Shown here in pieces: positions 8,078 to 16,381 of a DNA stretch of 64,000 bases. A model generated the notes under the pieces. The model saw only the letters and a list, made by a program, of their open reading frames with translations. It did not search any database and was not told the origin of the DNA. Position 1 is the first letter of the stretch; each line of letters starts with the position of its first letter. Origin of the DNA: CAVXDY01 sp963760715 (lineage in GTDB: Bacteria > Actinomycetota > Thermoleophilia > Miltoncostaeales > Miltoncostaeaceae); the NCBI GenBank assembly GCA_963760715.1, contig CAVXDY010000003.1, positions 868,001-932,000 on the forward strand, read 5' to 3'. A program made the translations under genes and the position numbers.

Positions 8078-8676
8078 AGGCTCGGTTCTACGACCTGATG
8101 TGCGGTGGCCTCGATCGCGCGGGCCTGGCCGAGCGGCGCGACCGCCTGGTGGGGATGCTCGAGGGCGAGGTGCTGGAGATCGGCGCCGGGACAGGGCGCA
8201 ACATCCCGCGCTACCGACGTGCGACCCGGGTGGTGGCCCTCGAGCCCGACCGGCGATATGCGCGGCACCTGGTCGTGCGCGCCGGCGAGGCCGGCGTGCC
8301 CGTCGAGGTCGTCGAGGGACGGGCCGAGGCGCTGCCGTTCCCCGACGGCTCGTTCGACCACGTCGTCGCCTCGATCTCGCTGTGCTCGGTGAAGGACCTC
8401 GACGCGGCGCTCGCCGAGATCCGGCGCGTCCTGCGGCCGCAGGGCTCGCTGAGGTTCCTCGAGCACGTCCGGGGAGAGGGCGGCGTGGCGCGCTGGCAGG
8501 ACCGGCTCACCCCCATCCAGCGCCGGATCGGCGACGGCTGCCACCTCAACCGCGACACGGCGGCCGCGATCGACGCGGCCGGGCTCCACATCACCGACAT
8601 CGAGCGCTTCGAGTTGCCCGCCGGTCACCGCCTGATCAGGCCCGCGATCCAGGGGACGGCGATCCCGCGGGGCTGA
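8074..8676 (+). CDS. class I SAM-dependent methyltransferase
   Basis: A 200-residue UbiE/Methyltransf_11-type enzyme. Motif I is VLEIGAGTGRN near residue 30, the acidic end of strand 2 is ALEPD, and the post-I motif is ALPFPDGSFDHVVASI. The substrate cannot be read from sequence; small molecules or lipids are typical. It is translationally coupled to the TetR gene through ATGA. Its 3' end overlaps the convergent LtrA-like gene by 41 bp. Confidence 0.85.
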   Translation: MKARFYDLMCGGLDRAGLAERRDRLVGMLEGEVLEIGAGTGRNIPRYRRATRVVALEPDRRYARHLVVRAGEAGVPVEVVEGRAEALPFPDGSFDHVVASISLCSVKDLDAALAEIRRVLRPQGSLRFLEHVRGEGGVARWQDRLTPIQRRIGDGCHLNRDTAAAIDAAGLHITDIERFELPAGHRLIRPAIQGTAIPRG

Positions 8677-9835
8677 GGCGGCCCCAGGCGTCCGCGGCCA
8701 CCAGCCCCGCGAGCACGAGGGTGGCGGCGACCGCGAGGGTCAGCGGGGTGACCGCCGGCGCGAGGATTCCGAGCAGGGCCAGGGCGGCGACCGCCGCGAG
8801 GCGGGACGTGGGAACGCCGCCGGAGACCATCCACAGGAAGAGCGCGTCGCCGGCCAGGTAGATGGCCGGGCCGCCCAGGATCACGAGCGCGACCGCGGTC
8901 TCCATGTGCCCGGTGGGATGGAGGATCACCTCCTCGTCGGCGACCGCGGTCACGATCACCCCGAGGACCATGATCGCGTGGGCGTAGGCGTACGCGGTGC
9001 GGGCGAGGCGGGTCGCGTCGTCCCGCGCGTCCTCCACGCGGTGGGCGCCCTCCTCGGCGTGGCGGCCGAAGTAGATCCACCACAGCGCGACGCTGCCGAG
9101 GAAGGCGACGATGAACGCCACGGTGGTCGAGGCGCCGCCGGGCAGCTCGCTGAAGCCGGTGCCGGTGATGAGGATCGACTCGCCGAGGGCGATGATCAGC
9201 ACGAGCTGCATCCGCTCGGCGAGATGACCGCCGCGCAGCGTCCACTCGCTCATCGGCGTCGGCCCGAGGCGGGGCAGCCAGAAGTTGACCAGCGGTGCGC
9301 CGAAGTCGACCACGAGGGCCACCACCCAGAGGGTCAGACGGGCGTCCCCCTCCACCGTGGCGCCGGCGATCCAGAAGACCCCCGCCATGCACGACCACGC
9401 CAGGAGCTGGACGTAGTTGCGGCCCATCCGCTGCCCGCGGAGCGCCACCACCATGAACGCGCCGCGCACCACCTGGAGGGCCACGTAGGCGCCCGCGAAC
9501 CCCAGCGCCCTCCCCTCGAAGGCGCTGGGGATGCACGCCGCCATCACCAGCCCCAGGATCATCAGCACGACCAGCATCAGGCGCACGGCGAGCGCGTCGG
9601 GGTCGATCCAGTTGGTGGCCCACGCGGTGTAGTTCCACGCCCACCACACGGCCAGGAAGAGCACGAGCGTCTCGACCGCGCCCCGCACGGTGAGGTGCTG
9701 CACCAGGGTGTGCGAGAGCTGGGTGACCGCGAAGACGTAGACGAGGTCGAAGAACAGCTCCATGCTCGTCACGCGCAGGTCGCCGTCGCGGTCGCGCAGG
9801 ACCCCGCTCAGCGGCGATGGCCGTCCGCTCGTCAC
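8636..9835 (-). CDS. low temperature requirement protein A (LtrA) family membrane protein
   Basis: A 399-residue polytopic protein with about ten hydrophobic helices. Family marks are the start RVTSMELFFDLVYVFAVTQL, then WWAWNYTAWATNW, and HLAERMQLVLIIALGESIL. LtrA was named from a Listeria mutant poor at low temperature; its molecular role is unknown. The start is the GTG at 9835, which lies 7 nt after TATCGT (9848-9843 on the minus strand) and has no Shine-Dalgarno, so the mRNA is probably leaderless. Confidence 0.85.
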   Translation of the reverse strand: MTSGRPSPLSGVLRDRDGDLRVTSMELFFDLVYVFAVTQLSHTLVQHLTVRGAVETLVLFLAVWWAWNYTAWATNWIDPDALAVRLMLVVLMILGLVMAACIPSAFEGRALGFAGAYVALQVVRGAFMVVALRGQRMGRNYVQLLAWSCMAGVFWIAGATVEGDARLTLWVVALVVDFGAPLVNFWLPRLGPTPMSEWTLRGGHLAERMQLVLIIALGESILITGTGFSELPGGASTTVAFIVAFLGSVALWWIYFGRHAEEGAHRVEDARDDATRLARTAYAYAHAIMVLGVIVTAVADEEVILHPTGHMETAVALVILGGPAIYLAGDALFLWMVSGGVPTSRLAAVAALALLGILAPAVTPLTLAVAATLVLAGLVAADAWGRLSPAGSPSPGSRA

Positions 9836-9860
9836 GTCCGGGACGATACGGGCGCCCGGC

Positions 9861-10979
9861 TCAGGGCAGGCGGCGCAGCCCGTGCATGATGTCGCGGAGG
9901 AGGGCCGTCGAGCCGGCGAGCTTGGTCATGTCGCCGAGGCCGGTGACGTTGCAGAAGTACACGTGCTCGAGCCCGGCCTCGCGGAAGCCCCGCAGGCGCT
10001 CGACGATGTCGTCGGGCGTGCCCCACATGTAGTAGCTGCGCAGCAGCTCCGCCGGCACCGCCGCCGCCAGCCGCAGGGCCTCCTCCCGGCCCACCCGCGT
10101 GGGGACGTAGTGCAGCAGCCCCCAGCCCTCGGCCAGCGGCGGCTCGCCGCCCGCGCGGGCGAAGTCCTCGGCCGGCGCGGTCAGGGCCACCAGCCGCAGC
10201 AGCAGGGTGTCGAGCATCCGCTCCGCGGCCTCGCGGTCCTCGTCGACCACGATCCATGCGAAGAGGCCCGCGGTGATGTCCTCGGGGGCGCGGCCGGCGT
10301 CGGCCGCGTGACCGCGGAGCGTGGCGAGGGCACTCCCGTATTCGGCCGGGTCCGTGAACACCGGGAGCCAGCCGTCGGCCAGGCGCCCGGCCGCGCGCAG
10401 CACCCGCGGGCGGTGGGCCGCGACCCAGATCTCGGGCGGCCGCTCACCGTAGGGCTCCGCTCCGAGGATCGCCTGGTCGAGCGTCCAGAACTCGCCCGCG
10501 TAGTTGACCGGCTCGATGGTCGACCACAGCAGACGGATCATCTCGATGGCCTCGATCAGGCGCGACGCCCGCCGCTCGTACGAGAAGCCGAACGGCAGGA
10601 TGTTCTCGGCCTCGCCCACGCCCAGCCCGAGGATGGCGCGCCCGTGGCTGAGATGGTCGAGCGTGAGGAAGGTCTGCGCGAGCACGGCGGGGTGGCGGCG
10701 GACCGCGTCGGTGACCGCCACGCCGAGCCGCACCCGCTCCGTCTGGACCGCGGATGCGGCCATCACGGCCATGGGGTCGAGGAAGGCGTGCGGCGTGCGC
10801 ACCACCTGGGCCATCGGCACCAGGTCGGGCGTCCAGACGCCGGGCGGGAACCAGTGGAGGAAGTGATCCGACCACCAGACGGCATCGAACCCGGCTTCCT
10901 CGGAGTCCCGGACGCCGGCGAGGGCCGGGTCGAGCGGGGCGCGGATGCCGCCGGGGGCGGCCACCTCGAGCGGGCGCAT
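9861..10979 (-). CDS. LLM-class (luciferase-like) flavin/F420-dependent oxidoreductase
   Basis: A 372-residue TIM-barrel protein of the luciferase-like monooxygenase/F420 reductase family. Marks are EEAGFDAVWWSDHF, VRLGVAVTDAVRRHPAVLAQ, GHGRAILGLGVGEAENI-like sequence near residue 112, and the C-terminal GTPDDIVERLRGFREAGLEH. The overall pattern is closer to F420-dependent reductases (Mer-like) than to FMN luciferases, but the cofactor is inferred. The ATG at 10979 lies 8 nt after TAGCCT. It follows LtrA-like gene spacing of only 25 bp but reads toward it. Confidence 0.82.
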   Translation of the reverse strand: MRPLEVAAPGGIRAPLDPALAGVRDSEEAGFDAVWWSDHFLHWFPPGVWTPDLVPMAQVVRTPHAFLDPMAVMAASAVQTERVRLGVAVTDAVRRHPAVLAQTFLTLDHLSHGRAILGLGVGEAENILPFGFSYERRASRLIEAIEMIRLLWSTIEPVNYAGEFWTLDQAILGAEPYGERPPEIWVAAHRPRVLRAAGRLADGWLPVFTDPAEYGSALATLRGHAADAGRAPEDITAGLFAWIVVDEDREAAERMLDTLLLRLVALTAPAEDFARAGGEPPLAEGWGLLHYVPTRVGREEALRLAAAVPAELLRSYYMWGTPDDIVERLRGFREAGLEHVYFCNVTGLGDMTKLAGSTALLRDIMHGLRRLP

Positions 10980-10990
10980 GACGCCGGAGG

Positions 10991-12061
10991 CTAGCCCGTG
11001 GGCGCCTGCTCCCGCCCGTACCCGCCGCCCAGGGGCACCAGCCGGGTCGCCGTGGCCTTGAACGAGGCGGTGACCACGGTGCCGCGCTCGAGCCCGAGGC
11101 GCTCGGCCGAGCCCGTGGTCACCTCGGCCACCACGGGCCCCACCCGCACCCTCACCCGTCCGCCCACCGGCACCAGCGATCCCACCGGTGCGCGGATGTG
11201 GTTCAGGGTGGAGTCGTCGCCGCCGGGGGTGGTCGCGATGGAGACCTCCCAGGGGTGCACGACCGCGCCGACCGGGCCCGCGAGGTCGGAGACGGCGTAG
11301 ACGGTGCCGCCGCGCTCGAGGGTCACCTCGGCCAGGCCGTCCCCGGCCGGGCGCGCGACGCCCACCAGGAGGTTGCTTCCCACGAAGCTGGCCACGAAGG
11401 CGTCGGACGGGGCGGCGACGAGGTCGTGCGCCGTGCCGATCTGGCGGATGCCCCCCTCCACGATCACGCCCACGCGATCGGCCAGCGCGGCCGCGTCCTC
11501 GAAGTCGTGCGTCACCAGCAGCGCGGGCAGCCCCAGCTCCGCCAGGAGCCCCTGGAGCTCGCCGCGCACGCCCGCGCGGGTGTGGGTGTCGAGAGCGGAC
11601 AGCGGCTCGTCGAAGAGCAGGATGGCCGGATCCGAGGCCAGCGCCCGCGCGAGCCCGACCCGCTGGCGCTCGCCGCCGGAGAGCTGAGCGGGCCGGACCT
11701 TCGCCAGGTGCGCGATGCCGAACCGCTCGAGCAGCTCGTCGGCCCGCGCCTTGCCGCCGAAGGCGACGTTCTCGCGCACGCTCATGTGCGGGAAGAGCGC
11801 GTACTCCTGGAACACGTAGCCCACGCGCCGCGCCTCGGGGGGCAGGTTGATCCGCCGCTCGCGGTCGAAGAGCACGCGGTCCCCCAGGGCGATGCGCCCA
11901 GATCCGGGCTTCACGGCGCCGGCGATCGCGCGGAGCACCGTCGTCTTCCCCGCGCCCGACGGCCCCACCAGGGCCAGGGTCTCCCCCTCCTCGACCTCGA
12001 GCGCTACCCGGAGCTCGAAGTGCCGAAGCGGAACAGCGACGTTGACGGAGAGCCTCGCCAC
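10991..12061 (-). CDS. modC: molybdate ABC transporter ATP-binding protein
   Basis: A 356-residue ABC ATPase with Walker A GPSGAGKTT, signature LSGGERQRVGLARAL, Walker B ILLFDEPLSALD and H-loop LLVTHDFEDA. After residue 230 comes a molybdate/TOBE-type tail (two beta-rich segments ending MVTASFKATATRLVPLG-like), usual for ModC. It drives oxyanion import at the inner membrane. It is the last gene of regulator-ferritin-modA-modB-modC; its start lies 58 bp inside modB, an unusually long overlap that is still required to include the N-terminal strand VNVAVPLRHFELRV. Confidence 0.88.
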   Translation of the reverse strand: MARLSVNVAVPLRHFELRVALEVEEGETLALVGPSGAGKTTVLRAIAGAVKPGSGRIALGDRVLFDRERRINLPPEARRVGYVFQEYALFPHMSVRENVAFGGKARADELLERFGIAHLAKVRPAQLSGGERQRVGLARALASDPAILLFDEPLSALDTHTRAGVRGELQGLLAELGLPALLVTHDFEDAAALADRVGVIVEGGIRQIGTAHDLVAAPSDAFVASFVGSNLLVGVARPAGDGLAEVTLERGGTVYAVSDLAGPVGAVVHPWEVSIATTPGGDDSTLNHIRAPVGSLVPVGGRVRVRVGPVVAEVTTGSAERLGLERGTVVTASFKATATRLVPLGGGYGREQAPTG

Positions 12062-12840
12062 GCGATCACCAACTTCATGGACAGAAGGACGACCGCGCTC
12101 ACGACGACGAGCAGGGCGCCGATGGCCAGGGCGATGTCGAAGTCCACGTCGAGCTGCTGATAGATCGCGAGGGTCACGGTCTGAGTGACGCCCTGGAGGC
12201 TACCGGCGAACATGATCGTGGCCCCGAACTCGCCGATCCCCCGGGCGAGCGACAGGGCCGCCCCCGCCGCGAGCCCCGTCGAGGCCAGGGGGAGAGCGAC
12301 GCGCCAGAAGGAGCGGCCGGGCCCGGCGCCCAGCGTGCGGGCGGCGAGCATCAGGTTGTCGTCGAGGCCCTCGAACGCGGCGACACCCTGCCGGAGGTAG
12401 AAGGGCCCCGCGACGAAGATGATGGCGAAGACCACCGCGGTCTTGGTGAACCCGATGGTGATCCCGAAGACCTCGAACGTACTTCCCAGCAGGCCGAGGC
12501 GCCCGAAGGCGGCGAGCAGGCCGATGCCGGCGACCGCCGGCGGCACCACGAGCGGCAGCTCGATGGCCGTGATCGCCAGGCTGCGCCCCGGGAAGCGCCG
12601 GGTGGCGAGGAAGTACGCGGCCGGCGTGCCCACGACCAGGGTCACGCCGAACGCGATGGCGTTGGTGACCGCCGTGACCTTCAGGGCCTCCACCACGACG
12701 TCCTCACCGAGCTGGGAGACCAGCTCGGTGAGGGGGATCCGCAGGAAGAGCGCGACGATCGGCAGCAGCAGGAAGGCCAGCGCAAGAACGGTGGCCAGTA
12801 CGAGCAGGATCGTGAACGGCCGCAGCCGGCCGAGGATCAC
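12004..12840 (-). CDS. modB: molybdate ABC transporter permease
   Basis: A 278-residue membrane protein with about six helices and the inner-membrane permease EAA-like loop AARTLGAGPGRSFWRVALPLA, which contacts ModC. Marks of the ModB/CysTW group include TPAAYFLATRRFPGR and ELPLVVPPAVAGIGLL. Its start overlaps the modA stop by 4 bp and its end overlaps modC, so the three are one translational unit. Tungstate cannot be excluded as substrate. Confidence 0.88.
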   Translation of the reverse strand: MILGRLRPFTILLVLATVLALAFLLLPIVALFLRIPLTELVSQLGEDVVVEALKVTAVTNAIAFGVTLVVGTPAAYFLATRRFPGRSLAITAIELPLVVPPAVAGIGLLAAFGRLGLLGSTFEVFGITIGFTKTAVVFAIIFVAGPFYLRQGVAAFEGLDDNLMLAARTLGAGPGRSFWRVALPLASTGLAAGAALSLARGIGEFGATIMFAGSLQGVTQTVTLAIYQQLDVDFDIALAIGALLVVVSAVVLLSMKLVIAWRGSPSTSLFRFGTSSSG

Positions 12841-13616
12841 CTCGCGGCTGCCGGCTCGTGCTTGACCTTGGCCTTCCTGACCCTGGGCTTCGGGAACTTG
12901 AAGCCGGCCTGCGCCATGATCAGCTTGCCCCGCGGGCTCTTGACCCTCTTGATGAACGCGTTCGCCGCGGCCTTGTTGGTGCTGGCCGTGACCACCGCGA
13001 TCTCATAGCGGACCTTGGGCTGCGCGAAGGTCGGGATGGGGATCGACGTGATCTGGGAGGCGGCGGCGCGCGCGTCGGTGACGTACACGAAGCCCGCGTC
13101 CGCCTCACCCAGCGCGACCTTGCCGACCACGCCCTTCACGTCGGACTCCTGGCTGACGACGTTCGCGAGGGCGCTCGTGAGGCCGAGGTTGCGGAGGACG
13201 GTGCGCGTGTATGCGCCCACGGGCACGGCCGGGGCCGCGATGACGAGCTTGATCCCGCGGCGGCGCAGGTCGTACACCGACGTGATGCCCGCCGGGTTGC
13301 TCTTGGGGACGATGAAGGCGAGCCGGTTGAAGGCGAGGAACTGCGGCTTCTCGACCAGCCCCTGCGCGAAGAGGTCCTGGGTGTAGTTGGGCGCCGCCGA
13401 GGCGAACACGTCGGCGGGAGCCCCCTGGCGGATCTGCAGGGCGAGCTGGTTCGAGCCCGCGAAGTTGTAGTGGGGCGTGGGGTCGATCTTCGGGAAGACC
13501 TCGGTGAGTGAGGCCGCGGCGAAGACGTTGGGGGGGGTGGCGGCGACGGCGCCCGCCGGGAGTGCGCCGAGGACCAGGAGGACCAGCCCGAGCGCCAGGC
13601 GGCGCAGATGTGGCAT
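12837..13616 (-). CDS. modA: molybdate ABC transporter substrate-binding protein
   Basis: A 259-residue exported binding protein. A signal peptide of about 25 residues (RRLALGLVLLVLGALPAGAVA) precedes the ModA start VFAAASLTEVF, with typical family segments NFAGSNQLALQIRQGAPADVF and the later VGKVALGEADAGFVYVTDA. The mature C-terminus is basic (KPRVRKAKVKHEPAAAR), which is atypical. No Cys lipobox is present, so it is free or bound by other means. The ATG at 13616 has GGGAG upstream. It follows the ferritin-like gene by 14 bp. Confidence 0.87.
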   Translation of the reverse strand: MPHLRRLALGLVLLVLGALPAGAVAATPPNVFAAASLTEVFPKIDPTPHYNFAGSNQLALQIRQGAPADVFASAAPNYTQDLFAQGLVEKPQFLAFNRLAFIVPKSNPAGITSVYDLRRRGIKLVIAAPAVPVGAYTRTVLRNLGLTSALANVVSQESDVKGVVGKVALGEADAGFVYVTDARAAASQITSIPIPTFAQPKVRYEIAVVTASTNKAAANAFIKRVKSPRGKLIMAQAGFKFPKPRVRKAKVKHEPAAAR

Positions 13617-13630
13617 CTGTGCTGCTCCCT

Positions 13631-14218
13631 TCACGGTAGGTAGACCGCGAGCTCGTCCGCGGCGCGGGCGATGTCGTAGCCGTAGGGGAAGGCCGGGCCG
13701 ATCGCGTGGCCCCGGAGCCCCTGGAAGAAGGACATCTGCTCGCCCTCGTTGGCGGCGACCTGGGCGAACAGGATCCGGAGGGTGGGCGAGGCCACGCCGG
13801 CCGAGGCGCCGAGGTACGAGCGCACGCCGAGGATCGCCAGCCGGCTGCCGAGGGCCGCGATGTTGTCGCGGCTGTTGAACGCGGTCTTGGGGAAGACGAT
13901 GTCGAGGTCGTGGCCGTCGATCGACGTCCGGCCCTGGGAGGTCAGCGTCTCGACGAACTTGTCCAGGTGGGCCCGGTCGGCCTCCTGTCCCCGCTTGAGC
14001 GAGCCGGCATCGGCGCCGGTGAAGAAGCCGGTGCGCCGCGCCCGCGTGGAGAAGACGGTCTTCAGGAACTCCAGGTTGACCCCGAGGCGGACCCACGCGA
14101 GGTCCTCGTCGGAGTCGGCCGCGCGCGCGACATGCGCGGCGACGAAGCCGCCGGTGGCGATGGCGCCGCCGGCCACGAGGGCGCGTGAGAGTAGGGCCGA
14201 TCGGGTGAGCTCGGTCAT
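13631..14218 (-). CDS. ferritin-like domain protein with Tat/Sec-type signal
   Basis: A 195-residue exported protein. The N-terminus SRALVAGGAIATGGFVAA is a signal or anchor segment. The rest is helical, with the ferritin-like first helix VRLGVNLEFLKTVFSTRA and the later FAQVAANEGEQMSFFQGL, the layout of the Ferritin_2-type family. Some metal-ligand Glu positions are not obvious, so iron binding is unproven. It sits between the operon regulator (4-bp overlap) and modA (14 bp), so it is co-expressed with molybdate uptake; why is unclear. Confidence 0.6.
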   Translation of the reverse strand: MTELTRSALLSRALVAGGAIATGGFVAAHVARAADSDEDLAWVRLGVNLEFLKTVFSTRARRTGFFTGADAGSLKRGQEADRAHLDKFVETLTSQGRTSIDGHDLDIVFPKTAFNSRDNIAALGSRLAILGVRSYLGASAGVASPTLRILFAQVAANEGEQMSFFQGLRGHAIGPAFPYGYDIARAADELAVYLP

Positions 14219-15258
14219 CGCCGCTCCTGTCGGGGTGGGGTGCGCAGGGCTCCTGCGCCGTCGAGGTCGTAGCCGCCCATCAGGCGCGCGCGCTCACGGA
14301 ACGCGGCGGATGCCAGGAGGTCGCCCAGCGCCCGGGCGCTCGGATGGTTGACCCAGCGCTCGTCGATCCAGAGCTCGACCTCGTGGGTCTCGAGCGGCAG
14401 GAAGCGCAGGCCGTGGGCCCGCGCCGCCGGCTCGAAGGTGACGGCCGCGCACCCGGCGATGGCCGCGCGACGCGCGGCGTCCAGGTGCCCGTCGGCGATC
14501 GCCTCGGGGGGCACGGCGGGGGCGCCCATCGCCTGCGCCGCGCGCACCAGCGCCTGCTGGCTGGAGGCCGAGGGCTCGCGCTGCACCAGGGGCACCTCGC
14601 CCGCGAGGATCGCGTCGAGGCTCGCCCCTCCGCGGACGTGATCAACGGCCACCCCCACCCGCCAGCGCGCCAGATGAACCCGGTGCGCCGGGACCGGCGG
14701 CTCGGGCAGGGCGTCCCCGGGCCCGTGGACGAGGGCCGCGTGGACGCGGCCGGCCGCGAGGGCCTCGACCGCCGCCCCGCTGGACCCCTGCACCGCCACC
14801 ATGCGGCGCGACCCGCGCCGGTCGAGGAGCGTCTCCATGGTCCCCAGGACCGGGTCGCAGCCCATCACCACCAGCGCGGAGTCGTCGGCGCCCGGCAGCA
14901 TCGCGACCCCCTCGTCGCGCACGACGCCGTCGGCGGCCGCCCACCCGGTCTGCCCGGACACGAGGGCGCTCAGCGGGGCGGCGACGAGCCGCTCGCCCAC
15001 CCGCCCCACGCGCACGGGCGTGCCGGAGGGCAGCGCGCCCCCGACCGAGGAGACGGCGCCCGCCGGCGTCTCCCCGAACAGCTCCTCCACCGACACGTCC
15101 AGCGCCGCCGCGATGCGCAGGGCGGCGTCCACGGCCGGCGAGTGCCGGCCGGCCTCGACCGCCCCCACGAGCGGCCGGCTGACCGAGGCGCGGTCGGCGA
15201 GCTCACCCTGCGTGAGGCCTGCGCGTTCGCGCGCACGCCGGAGTCGGGACCGGGACAC
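14215..15258 (-). CDS. XRE-type HTH regulator with PBP-like ligand domain, probable mod operon regulator
   Basis: A 347-residue one-component regulator. Residues 3-60 are an XRE helix-turn-helix (RARERAGLTQGELADRASVS, then RPLVGAVEAGRHSP). Residues about 90-315 resemble a periplasmic-binding-protein-like domain (PBP_like; AAVQ-type MVAVQGSSGAAVEALAAGRV and the EVELWIDERW segment). This architecture is often found beside molybdate transporters and may sense molybdate or a pterin; that is inference. The GTG at 15258 has TAGGAT 6 nt upstream, so it is probably leaderless. It overlaps the ferritin-like gene by ATGA and leads the operon. Confidence 0.8.
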   Translation of the reverse strand: MSRSRLRRARERAGLTQGELADRASVSRPLVGAVEAGRHSPAVDAALRIAAALDVSVEELFGETPAGAVSSVGGALPSGTPVRVGRVGERLVAAPLSALVSGQTGWAAADGVVRDEGVAMLPGADDSALVVMGCDPVLGTMETLLDRRGSRRMVAVQGSSGAAVEALAAGRVHAALVHGPGDALPEPPVPAHRVHLARWRVGVAVDHVRGGASLDAILAGEVPLVQREPSASSQQALVRAAQAMGAPAVPPEAIADGHLDAARRAAIAGCAAVTFEPAARAHGLRFLPLETHEVELWIDERWVNHPSARALGDLLASAAFRERARLMGGYDLDGAGALRTPPRQERR

Positions 15259-15259
15259 G

Positions 15260-15302
15260 GCAGGATCCTATCCTTGTGACAGGATCCTGTACCAGTTGTC
15301 AC
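15260..15302 (-). promoter_or_regulatory. promoter and paired operator of the mod operon
   Basis: The perfect palindrome ACAGGATCCTGT lies at 15279-15290, and a near copy GCAGGATCCTAT (10 of 12) at 15260-15271, 19 bp apart. A flanking inverted repeat GTGAC (15276-15280) and GTCAC (15298-15302) surrounds the first. On the minus strand TAGGAT (15270-15265) is a good -10 placed 6 nt before the GTG. The second copy overlaps the -10, so binding there would block transcription; autoregulation is likely. Confidence 0.5.
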
Positions 15303-16210
15303 GCGCCGGTGGCGGCCTCCCGCGTCTGCACGATCGCCGCGTTGCCCGCGGGGTCCGTGACGCGCAGCCCCTCGTCGGAGGCGCTCACCTCGATCCCCCG
15401 CGCCTCCAGGCGGCCGGCGATGCGCGACACCTCGGCGACGTCCGGCACGACCACCCGGTAGGCCCGCAGGCCCCGCGCGCCGGGCGGGGGCGGCGGGCCC
15501 CCGGCGGTGCCCCAGGTGTTGAGGCCCAGGTGGTGGTGGTAGCCGCCCGCCGAGACGAAGAGCGCCCCGGGGTAGTTGCGCACGGTGGGCTCGAAGCCCA
15601 GCGCCGCCGCGTAGAAGCCCTCGGCCTCGGGCAGTCCGCTCACCTGGAGGTGAACGTGGCCCATCCTCGTGCCGTCCGGCACGCCCTCATCCCCCGCTCC
15701 CTCGGGCAGGGCGCCGAGCACCCTCTCCACGTCCAGTGGCAGGGTGTCCATGGCGATCCCCCCACCCTGCCGGCGCCACTCCTCACGCGGGCGGTCGCGG
15801 TAGATCTCGATGCCGTTGCCCTCCGGATCGGCGAGGTAGAGGGCCTCGCTCACCAGGTGGTCGGAGGCCCCCGTGAAGCCCGCCCCGGCGGCGAGCACCC
15901 GCCGCAGCGACCGCGCCAGCTCCGCGCGGTCGGGCACGAGGATCGCCAGGTGGAAGAGCCCGGTGCTCCGGCGCGGGCGCGGCGGCGCGCCGGGGTCGCC
16001 CACGAGCTCCACCAGGGGCGCCCCGGGCGCCGCGCCCAGCACGACCCGGTCGCCGGAACGCGCGAGCGCGTGCAGACCCAGGGCCCGCCGGTAGAACGCG
16101 TCGGCGGTCGCCAGGTCGGCCACGGTCAGCGACACCGCGCCCATCGTGGTCTCGGGGTGGATGGTGCCCCCGGCCGGGGCCGTGGTCGTGGGCTGCTCGG
16201 GGCTGCTCAT
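15299..16210 (-). CDS. tandem VOC (glyoxalase/extradiol dioxygenase) family protein, CatE-like
   Basis: A 303-residue protein with two or more vicinal-oxygen-chelate beta-alpha-beta modules. The first starts at MGAVSLTVADLATADAFYRRALG (about residue 23), the second at MGHVHLQVSGLPEAEGFYAAALG (about 183). Candidate metal ligands are the His in GLFHLAIL and GHVHLQV, with Glu in NGIEIYRD. The layout resembles CatE/MhqE-type catechol 2,3-dioxygenase-like enzymes. The ATG at 16210 opens the frame. Upstream, at 16261-16276, lies a copy of the operator motif shared with the two other VOC loci of this window. Confidence 0.78.
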   Translation of the reverse strand: MSSPEQPTTTAPAGGTIHPETTMGAVSLTVADLATADAFYRRALGLHALARSGDRVVLGAAPGAPLVELVGDPGAPPRPRRSTGLFHLAILVPDRAELARSLRRVLAAGAGFTGASDHLVSEALYLADPEGNGIEIYRDRPREEWRRQGGGIAMDTLPLDVERVLGALPEGAGDEGVPDGTRMGHVHLQVSGLPEAEGFYAAALGFEPTVRNYPGALFVSAGGYHHHLGLNTWGTAGGPPPPPGARGLRAYRVVVPDVAEVSRIAGRLEARGIEVSASDEGLRVTDPAGNAAIVQTREAATGA

Positions 16211-16260
16211 CGCGTTTCACCAACTCTCTGATGCATTCCAGAAACGCCAGTTCCATCTAC

Positions 16261-16276
16261 TTGCCTGCGCAAGCAT
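16261..16276 (-). promoter_or_regulatory. third-locus copy of the VOC/MarR operator motif
   Basis: TTGCCTGCGCAAGCAT matches the sites at 35234-35249 and 57076-57091 at 13 of 16 and similar positions, keeping TTG and CGCAA. It lies about 50 nt upstream of the CatE-like VOC gene and overlaps a possible minus-strand -10 (TATGCT, 16277-16272). Confidence 0.45.
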
Positions 16277-16368
16277 ATCGCGAGAATGTCCTGCTCGCCG
16301 CCGGGTCCGGCCGAGGCGAGCGAAACCTCCTAGACCATCGAGGGGGTGACGTCCACCGAGGCGGTCAC

Positions 16369-16374
16369 TAGGGT
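16369..16374 (+). promoter_or_regulatory. -10 element TAGGGT of a leaderless small gene
   Basis: TAGGGT lies 7 nt before the GTG at 16382. This spacing decides the start in favour of 16382 rather than the in-frame GTG at 16346. Confidence 0.45.
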
Positions 16375-16381
16375 TCCCAAC

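Noticed and set aside
15783..16256. A minus-strand frame starting at 16256 (MELAFLECIRELVKRDEQP) upstream of the CatE-like gene
   Set aside because: Only the first 20 residues look protein-like; the rest is a shadow of the VOC gene in another frame. A leader peptide is possible but unsupported.
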